Positions 26,938 to 36,594 are shown, counted from the first letter of the stretch. The stretch is 64,000 nt of DNA from Dongia deserti (GCF_003574735.1 NZ_QORW01000001.1:186001-250000); one strand, 5' to 3'. Notes: generated by a model not told the origin, from the sequence alone. A program made the numbers and translations.

Positions 26938-28971
26938 TCATTCCTCTCCTGCAGTGACAATCTGCCGTGCGGCTGCGACGATGGCGTCCGCCGTGATGCC
27001 GAAATGACGATAGAGAGCTTCGGCCGGCGCCGACGCACCGAACCCTTCCATGCCGACGAAAAGTCCGTCCGGTCCGATCCAGCGGTCCCAACCATCGCGG
27101 ACGGCGGCTTCGATCGCGATGCGCGGTGCACCTCCCAGCACGGCGGCGCGGTAGGCGCGCGGCTGCGCGGCAAACAGCTCCCAGCAGGGCATCGAGACGA
27201 CTGCCGCCTTTATGCCGTCCCTGTCGAGACGATCCGCGGCCTCGACCGCCAGCGCGACTTCCGATCCACTGGCCAGCAGGGTGACGTCTCGGCCATTTGC
27301 CGGCTCGCGAAGGATGTAGGCGCCGCGCACGACTGAAAGCTCCGGATCCCCGACCCCACGAAGCAGCGGCAGCGCCTGACGGCTAAGGCACAAGACGCTG
27401 GGCAAGGCTTTCGACTTGAGAGCGATCGCCCACGCTTCGGCAGTCTCGATCGCATCGGCTGGCCGGAACACCAACAGGTTTGGAATCGCGCGCAGGCTGG
27501 CCAGATGCTCGACCGGCTGATGGGTCGGCCCATCCTCGCCGAGGCCAATCGAGTCGTGCGTCATCACATAGATGACGCGCTGGCGCATCAGAGCAGAGAG
27601 CCGCATTGCCGGGCGCGCATAGTCGGTGAAGACCAGGAACGTGCCGCCGTACGGGATGAAACCACGATGCAGCGCGAGCCCGTTCAGGACCGCCGCCATC
27701 GCATGCTCCCGCACGCCGAAATGGATGTAGCTGCCAGCGAAAGCACCCGCTTGCACGACCGGCTGACCCTTGGCCTGGGTCAGGTTGGAATGGGTGAGAT
27801 CGGCGGAGCCGCCGACCAGATTCGGCTGCGCCTTGGTCAGGACCTCGATGCAACGCTGGGATGCCTGTCGCGTCGCCAGCTTTGCCTGTTCGTCCACGAA
27901 CTGCGCCTTCAGTGATTCCAACCCGAGGGCGAGCTTCGGATTGAGCGTACCGGCCAAATCGTCGAGGAAAGCCTGGCGCCGTGTGGGCTCCGCTTGTGCA
28001 AGCCGCCGCTCCCATTCGGCGCGCGTCGCACGGCCTTTCGCACCGACCGCACGCCACGCCGCCGCGACATGCTCTGGAATCTCGAACGGATCGTAGGGCC
28101 AGCCGAGCGCGCGGCGCGTAGCGGCGATCTCATCCGGCCCCAGCGGCGCGCCGTGTGTCGCGGCGCTGCCCTGCTTGTTCGGCGCCCCGTAGCCGATCAC
28201 GGTGCGGCAGGCGATCAAGGTTGGGCGGCTGGATCGCCGCGCGACATCGACGGCGCCGGCGATGATGTCGGGATCGTGGCCGTTGATCCGTGTCGTGTTC
28301 CAGCCGGCGGCACGGAAGCGCATCAACTGGTCCGTCGAGGTGGCGAGGCTGGTCGCGCCATCGATCGAGATGCCGTTGTCGTCGAACAGCACGATCAGGC
28401 GATTGAGGCGCAGATGGCCGGCGAGGTCGATCGCCTCGTGACTGATACCCTCCATCAGGCAGCCGTCGCCGGCGATCACGTAGGTGAAGTGATCGACCAG
28501 TTCGTCGCCGTACCGCGCATTCAGCATGCGCTCCGCCAGCGCCATGCCGACTGCGGTTGTGATCCCTTGGCCCAGAGGGCCGGTCGTGGTTTCGACGCCC
28601 GGGCAGTGACCCGCCTCGGGATGGCCGGCGGTCAGCGCACCCAATTGCCGAAATGACTTCAGCTGATCGAGCGTGACGCCTTGATAACCGGTCAGATGCA
28701 ACAGTGCGTAAAGCAGCATCGACCCATGGCCGGCCGACAGGATGAAGCGGTCGCGATCAGCCCAGTCCGGTACCGTCGGGTCGAACTTCAGGAAGCGCGA
28801 GAACAGCACCGTCGCAACGTCGGCCATGCCCATGGGCATGCCGGGATGGCCCGACTTCGCCTTTTCCACGGCGTCCATCGCAAGAGCGCGCAATGCATTC
28901 GCCATGTCGGGGTGCGCGGCTTCAGGGAGCTCGGTCGTGTCCGGATGTGTATTCGCCATGACGAGATTCAT
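26938..28971 (-). CDS. cbbT: Transketolase (CbbT), 677 aa
   Basis: Thiamine-diphosphate enzyme of the regenerative phase. The N-terminal [15 protein letters not shown], the TPP-binding block [20 protein letters not shown] ending near DDN, and [19 protein letters not shown] of the pyrimidine-binding domain are present, with a normal C-terminal domain. I chose the ATG at 28971 (MNLVMANTH) because GGGAG lies 8 bases upstream; the in-frame start at 28989 lies before that ribosome-binding site and ATG 28959 is possible. It follows the phosphoribulokinase stop by 14 bases. Confidence 0.95.
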   Translation of the reverse strand: MNLVMANTHPDTTELPEAAHPDMANALRALAMDAVEKAKSGHPGMPMGMADVATVLFSRFLKFDPTVPDWADRDRFILSAGHGSMLLYALLHLTGYQGVTLDQLKSFRQLGALTAGHPEAGHCPGVETTTGPLGQGITTAVGMALAERMLNARYGDELVDHFTYVIAGDGCLMEGISHEAIDLAGHLRLNRLIVLFDDNGISIDGATSLATSTDQLMRFRAAGWNTTRINGHDPDIIAGAVDVARRSSRPTLIACRTVIGYGAPNKQGSAATHGAPLGPDEIAATRRALGWPYDPFEIPEHVAAAWRAVGAKGRATRAEWERRLAQAEPTRRQAFLDDLAGTLNPKLALGLESLKAQFVDEQAKLATRQASQRCIEVLTKAQPNLVGGSADLTHSNLTQAKGQPVVQAGAFAGSYIHFGVREHAMAAVLNGLALHRGFIPYGGTFLVFTDYARPAMRLSALMRQRVIYVMTHDSIGLGEDGPTHQPVEHLASLRAIPNLLVFRPADAIETAEAWAIALKSKALPSVLCLSRQALPLLRGVGDPELSVVRGAYILREPANGRDVTLLASGSEVALAVEAADRLDRDGIKAAVVSMPCWELFAAQPRAYRAAVLGGAPRIAIEAAVRDGWDRWIGPDGLFVGMEGFGASAPAEALYRHFGITADAIVAAARQIVTAGEE

Positions 28972-28985
28972 GGTGGCGTCTCCCT

Positions 28986-29861
28986 TCACGCGGCGCGGCG
29001 CTTGGCTTCGACCAGGCGCAGGATGGTAGGCGTCAGGATAAGCTGCATGGCGAGATCGAGCTTCCCGCCGGGAATGACGATGGAATTGGCGCGCGACATG
29101 AAGCTGTCGTGGATCATCGAGACCAGGTACGGGAAGTCGATACCGCGCGGATTACGGAAGCGGATCACGACCATGGATTCGTCCGGGGTCGGAATCCAGC
29201 GCGCGATGAAGGGATTGGACGTGTCGACTGTCGGCACGCGCTGGAAGTTGATGTCGGTCAAAGTGAATTGCGGGCAGATATAACGGACATAGTCCGGCAT
29301 GCGCCGAAGCATGGTGTCCATCACCGCCTCGGTCGAATAGCCGCGGGTCGCGCGGTCGCGATGGATCTTCTGGATCCATTCGAGATTGATGACCGGCACC
29401 ACGCCGATCTTGACATCCGCATGTTGCGCGACGTTTACCTTGTCGGTGACGACGGCACCGTGCAGACCCTCATAAAACAGCAGGTCCGATTGTTCGGGGA
29501 GATCCGCCCAGGGCGTGAAGGTACCAGGGGCGCAGCCGTACGGTTCCGCTTCCTCGGCGTCGTGGACATAGATGCGGTTGCGGGCCCGGCCGGTCTCGCC
29601 ATAGGTGCGGAAGAGGTGCTCCAGCTCCTCGAACAGGTTCGCTTCCGGGCCGAAATGGCTGAAATGGCGGTTGCCCTTCGCTTCGGCCTCGCTCATCACG
29701 CGCTTCATCTCGGCGCGGCCATAGCGGTGATAAGCATCGCCTTCGACCATAGCGGCCTGGATCCCTTCGCGACGGAAGATCTGCGCGAAGGTGTGCTTGA
29801 CGGTCGTGGTGCCGGCGCCCGAGGACCCGGTGACCGATATGATCGGATGCTTGACCGACAT
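28986..29861 (-). CDS. cbbP: Phosphoribulokinase (CbbP), 291 aa
   Basis: Phosphorylates ribulose 5-phosphate to RuBP, the committed step unique to the Calvin cycle. The P-loop is [16 protein letters not shown] near residue 10, the typical bacterial PRK motif. [13 protein letters not shown] and the block [16 protein letters not shown] fit the octameric proteobacterial form, as does the ~290-residue length. The start ATG at 29861 is preceded by GGAGCGG; an upstream frame start at 29915 lies inside the fructose bisphosphatase gene. It is the second gene of the operon, 10 bases after cbbF. Confidence 0.96.
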   Translation of the reverse strand: MSVKHPIISVTGSSGAGTTTVKHTFAQIFRREGIQAAMVEGDAYHRYGRAEMKRVMSEAEAKGNRHFSHFGPEANLFEELEHLFRTYGETGRARNRIYVHDAEEAEPYGCAPGTFTPWADLPEQSDLLFYEGLHGAVVTDKVNVAQHADVKIGVVPVINLEWIQKIHRDRATRGYSTEAVMDTMLRRMPDYVRYICPQFTLTDINFQRVPTVDTSNPFIARWIPTPDESMVVIRFRNPRGIDFPYLVSMIHDSFMSRANSIVIPGGKLDLAMQLILTPTILRLVEAKRRAA

Positions 29862-29871
29862 GCTCCGCTCC

Positions 29872-30912
29872 TCAATTCCGATAAAGGCTGCGCTGGTTGA
29901 AAAGCGGCGCCACATAGATCGGCTCGCTCAGCCCGCGGTAGTAGATCGCCACCCGCTCGACTTCGTCCCGAGCACCGAAGACGAGCGGGGTGCGCTGATG
30001 CAGCTCGCGGGGAATGAGATCGAGAATTGGACGCATGCCGTCGGTCGCAGCGCCGCCAGCCTGCTCCACCAGGAAGGCGATGGGATTGGCCTCGTAGATC
30101 AGCCGCAGGCGGCCTTGGCCATAGCCCTTGCGGCTGTCGCGCGGATAAAGGAAGACGCCGCCGCGGCTGAGGATGCGATAGGCTTCAGCGACCAGGGAGG
30201 CGATCCAGCGCATGTTGTAGTCCGCGCCGCGCGGGCCGTCCTTGCCGGCGACGCAGTCATCCACATAGGCGCGCACCGCCGGTTCCCAGAAGCGGTAGTT
30301 TGATGTGTTGACCGCGTACTCGCGCTTGCCCGCCGGCAGGCGAATCGCCTTCTCCGCTACGACGAAATCGCAGAGGCCCGGGTCGAACTGTGCCACATGG
30401 GTGCCGGCGCCCAGCGAGAAGACCAGGATTGTCTGCGGCCCGTAGATCGCAAAGCCGGCAGCGAGCTGCATCCGCCCTGGTGCAAAGAAGGCCGAGAAGT
30501 CCGGATCGGCCTCCGAGCGCGCCGGCAGGATCGAGAAGATCGTGCCGATCGAAACGTTGGCGTCGATGTTGGAGGAGCCGTCGAGCGGATCGATGGCGAC
30601 GGCAACCTTGCCGGAGCGATCGAGAATCCGAATGTCGTCCAACTCCTCGGACGTGACGGCGGAGACCGGCGCATCCTCCAGGGCGGTGAGGATGATCTCG
30701 TTGGCCCTGAGGTCGAGCAGCTTCTGGGAATCCCCGCCGGCATTGCCGCCGACCGTGCGGTTGAGTGTGCCGGCGGCGGCGCCTTCGACCAAGCCGGCGA
30801 TCTCCGCCGCAGACCGGCTCAGCGCCAGCATAGCAGCCGCGGTCGGGCCGCGCTCTGGCCGGCCGTCGGCCCACGCCTTCAAGAATGCCCTTAGCCTTTG
30901 ATCTACCGCCAT
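29872..30912 (-). CDS. cbbF: Class I fructose-1,6-bisphosphatase (CbbF), 346 aa
   Basis: First gene of the leftward Calvin-cycle operon. The lithium-sensitive phosphatase signature AIDPLDGSSNID is present, with SEELDD as the metal-binding acid block, GPQTILVFSLG, and a C-terminal active-site region GGVFLYPRDSRKGYG and LRLIYEANPIAFLVEQAGG. It hydrolyses FBP and probably sedoheptulose bisphosphate. The start at 30912 (MAVDQRLRAFL) has GGAAGG upstream. The promoter must lie in the 124 bases between it and cbbR, where CbbR-type sites are visible. Confidence 0.95.
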   Translation of the reverse strand: MAVDQRLRAFLKAWADGRPERGPTAAAMLALSRSAAEIAGLVEGAAAGTLNRTVGGNAGGDSQKLLDLRANEIILTALEDAPVSAVTSEELDDIRILDRSGKVAVAIDPLDGSSNIDANVSIGTIFSILPARSEADPDFSAFFAPGRMQLAAGFAIYGPQTILVFSLGAGTHVAQFDPGLCDFVVAEKAIRLPAGKREYAVNTSNYRFWEPAVRAYVDDCVAGKDGPRGADYNMRWIASLVAEAYRILSRGGVFLYPRDSRKGYGQGRLRLIYEANPIAFLVEQAGGAATDGMRPILDLIPRELHQRTPLVFGARDEVERVAIYYRGLSEPIYVAPLFNQRSLYRN

Positions 30913-31007
30913 TTTTCCTTCCCAGTCCGAGTGTCGCCTGGACTTCAGCAGGCGCACTGTTTGTTGCTGGGATCGTGGCGGGATTAATACCTGAAAGAAA
31001 TTTGAAT

Positions 31008-31036
31008 TAACTGACGCTCTCTGTTAGAAAAACTAA
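31008..31036. promoter_or_regulatory. CbbR (LysR-type) operator sites in the cbbF/cbbR divergent region
   Basis: TAAC-N11-GTTA (31008-31026) matches the LysR T-N11-A pattern with an inverted repeat. A second element TTA-N7-TAA (31024-31036) directly abuts the cbbR start codon and fits the described CbbR half-site spacing. Together they suggest that CbbR both activates cbbF and represses its own gene. The sites are read from sequence; binding is inferred. Confidence 0.6.
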
Positions 31037-31963
31037 ATGTCCCTCAATCGCGCCACTTTGCGTCAGCTGAGGGCGCTCGCTGCGACAATCCGCAGCGGCA
31101 GCGTCACGGCCGCCGCCCAGGAATTGAACGTGACCCCGCCCGCGGTTTCGCTGCAGCTGAAGCTGCTGGAGGAGCTGGCCGGGATCGCGTTGCTGGAGCG
31201 GGCGGAGACCGGCATGCGCGCCACCGGCGCCGGACGCGAACTCGCCGACACGGCCCTGCGCATCGATGCGCTGCTGAGCGAAGCGGAGGATGCGATCGGG
31301 GCGCTCAAGGGCGCACGCGCCGGTCATGTCCGCGTCGGTGTGGTCTCGACCGCGAAGTATTTTTCACCCCGCGTGCTGGCGGCGTTCAAGCGTGCGCATC
31401 CCGGCGTCGAGATCCAGCTTTCGGTCGGCAATCGCGAGCAGACCATCGCCGCGCTCGAGACGTTCGCGATCGACTTTGCCGTGATGGGGCGGCCGCCGAA
31501 CCGCTTCGACGTCGACCGGTCCATCATCGGCCCGCATCCGCACATCATCGTGGCGCCGCCGGACCACGTGCTGGCGCGGCGCCGCTACATCCCGCCGCGG
31601 GAGCTGTCGAGCGAGACTTTTCTGATGCGCGAACCGGGGTCAGGCACCCGCATGCTGACGGAGCGGCTGCTGGCGGATACCGGCGCGACCCCCTCCATCG
31701 GGATGGAGATCGAGTCTAACGAAACCATCAAGCAGGCGGTGATGGCGGGGCTCGGTATCGCACTGCTGTCGGCGCACACGGTTTCGGTCGAGCTCGAGGA
31801 CGGCAGACTGGTCATGCTGGACGTGGTCGGCCTGCCGATCATGCGGCAATGGTTCGTGGTCCGGCGCGCGGAGCGGCGCATGATGCCGGCCGCCGCGACG
31901 CTGTGGGAGTTCTTCGCGGCCGAAGGCGGCAGCTTCCTGCCGCAGCTGGTGATCGAAGAATAG
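31037..31963 (+). CDS. cbbR: CbbR, LysR-family regulator of the cbb operon, 308 aa
   Basis: An N-terminal winged helix-turn-helix (residues ~5-62, LRQLRALAATIRSGSVTAAAQELNVTPPAVSLQLKLLEE) is followed by a substrate-binding domain with AMRATGAGRELADTA-type linker. Its position divergent from cbbF is the classic CbbR position. The ligand is probably RuBP or another Calvin-cycle metabolite, from family knowledge. The start ATG lies directly behind a TTA-N7-TAA palindrome, suggesting autorepression. The 308-residue length is normal. Confidence 0.93.
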   Translation: MSLNRATLRQLRALAATIRSGSVTAAAQELNVTPPAVSLQLKLLEELAGIALLERAETGMRATGAGRELADTALRIDALLSEAEDAIGALKGARAGHVRVGVVSTAKYFSPRVLAAFKRAHPGVEIQLSVGNREQTIAALETFAIDFAVMGRPPNRFDVDRSIIGPHPHIIVAPPDHVLARRRYIPPRELSSETFLMREPGSGTRMLTERLLADTGATPSIGMEIESNETIKQAVMAGLGIALLSAHTVSVELEDGRLVMLDVVGLPIMRQWFVVRRAERRMMPAAATLWEFFAAEGGSFLPQLVIEE

Positions 31964-31978
31964 CCGCCGGACAGCGCG

Positions 31979-32638
31979 TCAGCTGATTCCCATGGCGCGG
32001 TTGCGCGCATTCTCGATGTGGGCGGAGATCGCAGCTGCGGCCTTCCTGCCGTCGCGCGTCTCGATCGCTTCGAGGATGCCGAGATGCTCGCGCATCACCG
32101 GCGCAACCACGGGATCGATCCGCACCAGCTCCTCACGGATGAGGCGGGTCTTGATCGCGTTGACGCGGTAGGCCTTGGAGATGATCTCGTTGCCCAAGGC
32201 ATCGATGATGGTGTCATGCATGCCCCAATCGACCGCCTGCGCTTCCGCGATCACGTCGGGCGTGTTGCCTTCGCGGGCAACACGCTCCAGCACGCGCTCG
32301 TGATCGGCACGCAGCTTTGCCAGCAATTCGTCCGGCGCGCGCTCTGCAAACAGCGCGACGGCCTCGCGCTCCAGGAACAGCCGGAACTGATAGGCATCGC
32401 GGATCAAGTTGAGATCGATGTGGGCCACCTGCATGCCGCGCTGCGGGACGGTCTTGATCAGGCCTTCTGCCTCCAGCCGCGGCACCAATTCGCGGATCGC
32501 GCCCAGCGGCAGGCCGGTCAGCTCCACCAGCTCGCGTTGTGAGATGAACTGGCCGGGCCTGACATCGCGCGCCAGCAGATGCCGCGTGAAACTATCATAG
32601 GCCTGTTCTCGCAACTTGGTCGGTTCGCGCTCCAGCAT
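31979..32638 (-). CDS. GntR/FadR-family (FCD-type) transcriptional regulator, 219 aa
   Basis: An N-terminal winged helix (about residues 10-70, ISQRELVELTGLPLGAIRELVPRLEAEGLI) is followed by an all-helical FCD ligand-binding domain with metal-site His residues (HDTIIDALGN, MREHLGILEAIE). It lies 35 bases after the DapA-family gene, in the same direction, and across from a TRAP transporter. The likely role is a repressor that releases the palindrome at 33623-33634 when bound to the transporter substrate or its product. Alternative upstream starts run into non-coding sequence, so I chose the ATG at 32638. Confidence 0.88.
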   Translation of the reverse strand: MLEREPTKLREQAYDSFTRHLLARDVRPGQFISQRELVELTGLPLGAIRELVPRLEAEGLIKTVPQRGMQVAHIDLNLIRDAYQFRLFLEREAVALFAERAPDELLAKLRADHERVLERVAREGNTPDVIAEAQAVDWGMHDTIIDALGNEIISKAYRVNAIKTRLIREELVRIDPVVAPVMREHLGILEAIETRDGRKAAAAISAHIENARNRAMGIS

Positions 32639-32673
32639 GGCCCTCTCCTTCTCGCGCCGAGGCTCCCCTCGCC

Positions 32674-33570
32674 TCAAGCCGCCGCCGCGGCAAACAGCAT
32701 GTCGTAAGTCTGGCTCAATCGCTTGGCATCCGCCGTTCCGAGACCGACCAGAGGAGCGCGGGTCGCAAGCCAGGCATCGTCGCGTGTTCGGTGGGCAAGC
32801 ACCGCCTTGATCGCCGCCGTGACCGGATATTTCAGTACTTCCTCGACCAGGGGCGCAATGCGCGCGTCTTCGCTGCCGGTCTCGATGATCTGCGCCAAGA
32901 CCTGCGGGCAGAGATTGGCGAGGCCGGAGATGGCGCCTTGTGCGCCGAGCCGTACGGACTTGGCCAGCAGCCGTTCGTCGCCGATCAGGATCGCGAGATC
33001 CTTGTGCGCCGCCAGCAGTCGCTGTGCGTAATCCCAATCTCCCGACGAATCCTTGACCCCGATGATCACGTTCGGAAAGGCAGCTCTCAGCCGGCCGATC
33101 AGGTCCAGCGTCAGCGTCACGTGCGTGACCGACGGAATGTTGTAGAGGATGAAGTCGCGCGCGCTGTCGCCAAGCGCCCAGATCAGCTGCGCAAACCAGG
33201 TATAGACTCCTTCGTCATCGACATTCTTGAAATAGAACGGCGGCGCCACCAGCAAGGCGCGGCAGCCGGCATTGAGGGCGACCTGAGCTTGCGATACCGC
33301 TTCGGCCAATGAAGGCGCCGAGACGCCTGCCACTACCGCGCGACGCATGGTGAAGCCAGCATCCATCATGGCCCGCAGTGCGGCTTGACGGTCGGCGAGG
33401 CCGATGGAGGCGCCCTCTCCCGTCGTGCCGAACACAGTCACGCTGCCGCAGCCATTGTCCAGGCACCAGCGCGCATGGCGGGTGAGCCGGCCCAAATCGA
33501 TCGCCGCCCGAGGATCGAACGGGGTTGTCAAAGCGGCCGAAAGTCCGAACCGGGAAGACTGTGACGGCAC
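32674..33570 (-). CDS. DapA-family (N-acetylneuraminate lyase superfamily) aldolase/dehydratase, 298 aa
   Basis: TIM-barrel Schiff-base lyase. VFGTTGEGASIGLADRQ is the substrate-carboxylate binding block (GTTGE), YNIPSVTHVTL holds the catalytic Tyr region, and the Schiff-base Lys is in GVKDSSGDW. True dihydrodipicolinate synthase genes are usually not paired with a GntR regulator and TRAP transporter, so I expect a catabolic 2-keto-3-deoxy-acid aldolase or dehydratase, for example for a sugar acid. The divergent TRAP genes would supply the substrate. The promoter side (33571-33744) contains a perfect palindrome. Confidence 0.88.
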   Translation of the reverse strand: MPSQSSRFGLSAALTTPFDPRAAIDLGRLTRHARWCLDNGCGSVTVFGTTGEGASIGLADRQAALRAMMDAGFTMRRAVVAGVSAPSLAEAVSQAQVALNAGCRALLVAPPFYFKNVDDEGVYTWFAQLIWALGDSARDFILYNIPSVTHVTLTLDLIGRLRAAFPNVIIGVKDSSGDWDYAQRLLAAHKDLAILIGDERLLAKSVRLGAQGAISGLANLCPQVLAQIIETGSEDARIAPLVEEVLKYPVTAAIKAVLAHRTRDDAWLATRAPLVGLGTADAKRLSQTYDMLFAAAAA

Positions 33571-33622
33571 GAAATGGTTCCTTGTGTTTAGAATTAAGCT
33601 TTTGAGAACATTGCTGCGCCAT

Positions 33623-33634
33623 CTAACATGTTAG
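33623..33634. promoter_or_regulatory. Palindromic operator (FadR-type) in divergent intergenic region
   Basis: CTAACATGTTAG is a perfect 12-base palindrome lying 53 bases from the DapA-family start and 111 from the TRAP dctP start. Its TAAC...GTTA arms and short spacer are the shape preferred by GntR/FadR-type repressors, and such a repressor is encoded at the end of the neighbouring operon. Confidence 0.55.
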
Positions 33635-33744
33635 TGCGTTAAAAAATGTTTGCAACTGAGTTCTTACGCAGCATAATGCGCCCGGAGGCTTGGCGGCACG
33701 AACCGTTCCGTCACCAATAGACCTCGAAACCCTGGGAGGAACTC

Positions 33745-34746
33745 ATGCGGACCCTGATTTCCCGCCGAACCCTGCTTGGCGCCGCCGCCATCGCGATGAC
33801 CTTGGGATTGATGCCGGCCGAAGCCGCCGATCCAATCCAGGTGCGTATCTCCACGCCGGCTGTCGAAACGGACTGGCACGCCAAGATGCTGACCGTGTTC
33901 AAGGACAGGCTCGAGGAGCTGGCGCCCGGTCAGTTCGCGGTGGAGATCCATCTCAACGGCACCCTGTTCAAGCAGGGCACGGAGCCGGCCGCGATGCAGC
34001 GCGGCAACCTCGAGATGGCCATGATCTCCGCCTTCGACATCGCCAAACAGATTCCCGAATGGTCGATCTTCACGGCCGGTTATCTGATCCGCGATCCCGA
34101 CCATCAGGCCAAGGTGTTCGGCGGCGACATCGGCAAGGAGATGTATCAGCGCGTGCAGGATGAGATGGGCATCAAGGTCCTCGCCGCCGGCTATCTCGGC
34201 ACGCGAGAACTCAACCTCCGCACAGACAAGGAGATCAAGGTTCCGGCCGACCTCGCCGGCGTGAAGTTGCGCATGCCGTCATCGGACACCTGGCTGTTCC
34301 TCGGCAAGGCGCTGGGCGCTAATCCTCTGCCGCTCGCATTCGGCGAGGTCTATACCGCGCTGCAGACCGGCGCCATCGATGCACAGGACAATCCGTTGCC
34401 GACCGTGAAGGCCGCCAAGTTCTATGAGGTCACCAAGCAGGTGGTGATGACCAACCATCTGGTCGACGCCATCTTCCTGTCCATGGCCGGCGAGACTTGG
34501 GAGAAGCTGGACGAAGCGCAGCAGAAGGCCGTGCTGGAAGCAGCCGATGCCGCCGTCAAATACAACAACGAGAACCGCATCAAGGACGAAGCGGAGCTGG
34601 TCACTTTCCTCAAGGAGCAGGGGCTGAAGGTCTACTCGCCGGACGTCGAGGCGTTCCGCAAGACCGTGCAGCAGGCCTATCTGGACTCCGAATGGTCGAA
34701 GACCTGGCCCGAGGGCATGGTCGACCGCATCAACGCCGTTCAGTAA
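33745..34746 (+). CDS. dctP: TRAP transporter substrate-binding protein, DctP type, 333 aa
   Basis: Cleaved or twin-arginine-like signal at the N-terminus (SRRTLLGAAAIAMTLGLMPAEA, residues ~6-27). This is followed by a DctP fold: TDWHAKMLTVFKDRLEELAPGQF, GNLEMAMISAFDIA, and the central carboxylate-clamping region GVKLRMPSSDTWLFLGKALGANPLPLAFGEVYTALQTG with its conserved Arg. The periplasmic protein delivers an organic acid to the permeases encoded next. A strong terminator hairpin (34753-34780) lies just after its stop, as usual when more binding protein than permease is needed. Confidence 0.93.
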   Translation: MRTLISRRTLLGAAAIAMTLGLMPAEAADPIQVRISTPAVETDWHAKMLTVFKDRLEELAPGQFAVEIHLNGTLFKQGTEPAAMQRGNLEMAMISAFDIAKQIPEWSIFTAGYLIRDPDHQAKVFGGDIGKEMYQRVQDEMGIKVLAAGYLGTRELNLRTDKEIKVPADLAGVKLRMPSSDTWLFLGKALGANPLPLAFGEVYTALQTGAIDAQDNPLPTVKAAKFYEVTKQVVMTNHLVDAIFLSMAGETWEKLDEAQQKAVLEAADAAVKYNNENRIKDEAELVTFLKEQGLKVYSPDVEAFRKTVQQAYLDSEWSKTWPEGMVDRINAVQ

Positions 34747-34752
34747 CTCAGC

Positions 34753-34780
34753 GCGCATCCCGGCACCGCCCGGGATGCGC
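34753..34780 (+). terminator. Intrinsic-type hairpin between dctP and dctQ
   Basis: GCGCATCCCGG (34753-34763), loop CACCGC, CCGGGATGCGC (34770-34780): a perfect 11-bp stem followed by TTTCTCTTT. It probably reduces transcription into the permease genes. It also shows that an in-frame ATG at 34775 is part of the hairpin and not the dctQ start. Confidence 0.8.
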
Positions 34781-34795
34781 TTTCTCTTTGAGCCC

Positions 34796-35302
34796 ATGCG
34801 ATCATCCATCCATCGATTGAAGGATGTGGCGGCCTGGCTGGCGGCTCTGGGTTTCGCCATCATGTTCGTGGCTTTCATCGTCCAGATCTTCAGCCGGTAT
34901 GTGCTGAACGACCCCACGGCGTGGACGCAGGAAGTGACACTCATCTGCTATGTCTGGGTCGTGTTCTGGACCGCGGCCTTCCTGCTGGAGGAGCGTGACC
35001 AGATCACCTTCGACATGGTGGCGATCGCCTTGCCGCCCTCAATCCGCCGTTGGCTGGCGCTCGCCTGCGCAGTCCTGGTGGCGGTCGCCTTCGCGATAAT
35101 CCTGCCGGAGACGCTCGACTGGATCCGATTCATGCGGTTCGAGAAATCGCCGGTGCTGGGCCTGCGCTATGACTGGCTGTACTCGATCTTCATCCTGTTT
35201 TCCGGCGTCGTGATCGTGCGTGCGATCCTGCGCGCACGACGCCTCATCTCGAGCGGCTGGAAGCGCGAATTCTACGCGCAACCTGAAGAGCCGCACGAAT
35301 GA
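34796..35302 (+). CDS. dctQ: TRAP transporter small permease, DctQ type, 168 aa
   Basis: Four hydrophobic segments (about residues 10-32, 44-63, 83-102 and 125-145), the standard small-permease topology. Family blocks FIVQIFSRYVLNDPTAWTQEVT and WTAAFLLEERDQITFDM are present. I chose the ATG at 34796 because the earlier ATG (34775) sits inside the terminator hairpin. The stop overlaps the dctM start (ATGA). Works with DctM as the membrane part of the carrier. Confidence 0.9.
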   Translation: MRSSIHRLKDVAAWLAALGFAIMFVAFIVQIFSRYVLNDPTAWTQEVTLICYVWVVFWTAAFLLEERDQITFDMVAIALPPSIRRWLALACAVLVAVAFAIILPETLDWIRFMRFEKSPVLGLRYDWLYSIFILFSGVVIVRAILRARRLISSGWKREFYAQPEEPHE

Positions 35303-36594
35303 GCCTGGCTTTCGTCCTGGTCCTGGCGGCCTTTCTGGGGCTTGCCGCCGTCGGCATGCCGATCGCCTATGCCATGTTTGTCGCGGCGATCGGCTATCTG
35401 CTCTTCACGCAGAGCGACCTCGCGCTGTTCGCCGAGCAGATCCTCAACAACTTCATCGACAGCTTCGTGCTTCTGTCGGTGCCGCTGTTCATTCTGGCGG
35501 CCAACCTGATGAATGCTGGCGGCGTCAGCGAGCGGCTGCTGCGCTTTTGCCAGGCGCTGGTCGGGCGGTTCCGAGGAGGTCTGGCGCATGTCAATGTAAT
35601 CGCCAGCATCATCTTCGCCGGCATGTCCGGTTCCGCCATTGCCGATGCTGCAGGCGTCGGCAAGCTTCTGACCGAGATGATGGTGAAGTCCGGGCGCTAC
35701 ACGCCGGGCTTTGCCTCAGCGATCTCCGCCGCGTCTGCAACCATCGGGCCGATCATTCCGCCCTCGATCCCGATGGTGCTGTATGCACTCGTCTCCGATA
35801 CCTCGGTCGGCTACCTGTTCCTCGGCGGAGTCGTTCCCGGCTTGTTGATGGGTCTCGCTCTGATGGCGGCCATTGCCTTGATCGCGCAGCGCCGCAACTT
35901 CGCCCGCGATCCGGGTGTGCCGCTGTCCCAATTGCCGCGCGCCACCGTGCAAGCATTTCCGCCTTTGATGCTGCCGGTCATCCTGCTGGGCGGGATCTAT
36001 GGCGGCGCAGCGACGCCGACCGAGGCAGCCTCCCTCGCGGCGCTTTATGCCCTCGCCTTGGCCGTCTTGTTCTATCGCTCGATCTCACTGCGCGAGATCG
36101 TGAAGATATTCGTGGAATCGACCCGGGCCACCTCGGTCGTCGCCCTGTTGATCGCCGGTGCCTTCGTTCTCAACTACATCGTGGCGACCGAGCGCGTGCC
36201 CCAAATGGTGGCGGACTGGCTCGACGGATCGCAGATGTCGCCGGTGGTTTTCCTGCTGCTGATCAATTTGCTGTTCCTGGCGCTAGGCTGCCTGTTCGAT
36301 GCGACCACCATGCTGCTGGTCCTGGTGCCCTTGTTCATTCCGACCTGCCGCGCTCTCGGCATCGATCTGGTGCATTTCGGCGTGGTGATCGTGATCAACA
36401 TCATGATCGGCCTGATTACGCCGCCTTATGGGGTCCTGCTGTTCGTCATGAGCGGGCTGATGAACGTTCCGCTCGGCGCCATCATCCGCGAGATCTGGCT
36501 GTTCCTCGGCATCCTGGTTGCCGCGCTGCTGCTGATGGTGTTCGTACCGGAGACCGTGCTCTGGCTGCCCCGGCAATTCGGCTACGAAGGATAG
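35299..36594 (+). CDS. dctM: TRAP transporter large permease, DctM type, 431 aa
   Basis: About twelve hydrophobic segments. The family signatures GMSGSAIADAAGVGKLL and SAASATIGPIIPPSIPMVLY (first repeat) and IGLITPPYGVLLFVMSGL (second repeat) are intact. It carries the transport path and couples uptake to the sodium gradient. It is translationally coupled to dctQ. No other gene of the uptake unit follows; the next gene is a small membrane protein 216 bases on. Confidence 0.93.
   Translation: MSLAFVLVLAAFLGLAAVGMPIAYAMFVAAIGYLLFTQSDLALFAEQILNNFIDSFVLLSVPLFILAANLMNAGGVSERLLRFCQALVGRFRGGLAHVNVIASIIFAGMSGSAIADAAGVGKLLTEMMVKSGRYTPGFASAISAASATIGPIIPPSIPMVLYALVSDTSVGYLFLGGVVPGLLMGLALMAAIALIAQRRNFARDPGVPLSQLPRATVQAFPPLMLPVILLGGIYGGAATPTEAASLAALYALALAVLFYRSISLREIVKIFVESTRATSVVALLIAGAFVLNYIVATERVPQMVADWLDGSQMSPVVFLLLINLLFLALGCLFDATTMLLVLVPLFIPTCRALGIDLVHFGVVIVINIMIGLITPPYGVLLFVMSGLMNVPLGAIIREIWLFLGILVAALLLMVFVPETVLWLPRQFGYEG

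Noticed and set aside
34775-34795. An earlier ATG for dctQ
   Set aside because: It lies inside a perfect terminator hairpin and has no ribosome-binding site; the ATG at 34796 gives the normal small-permease start.
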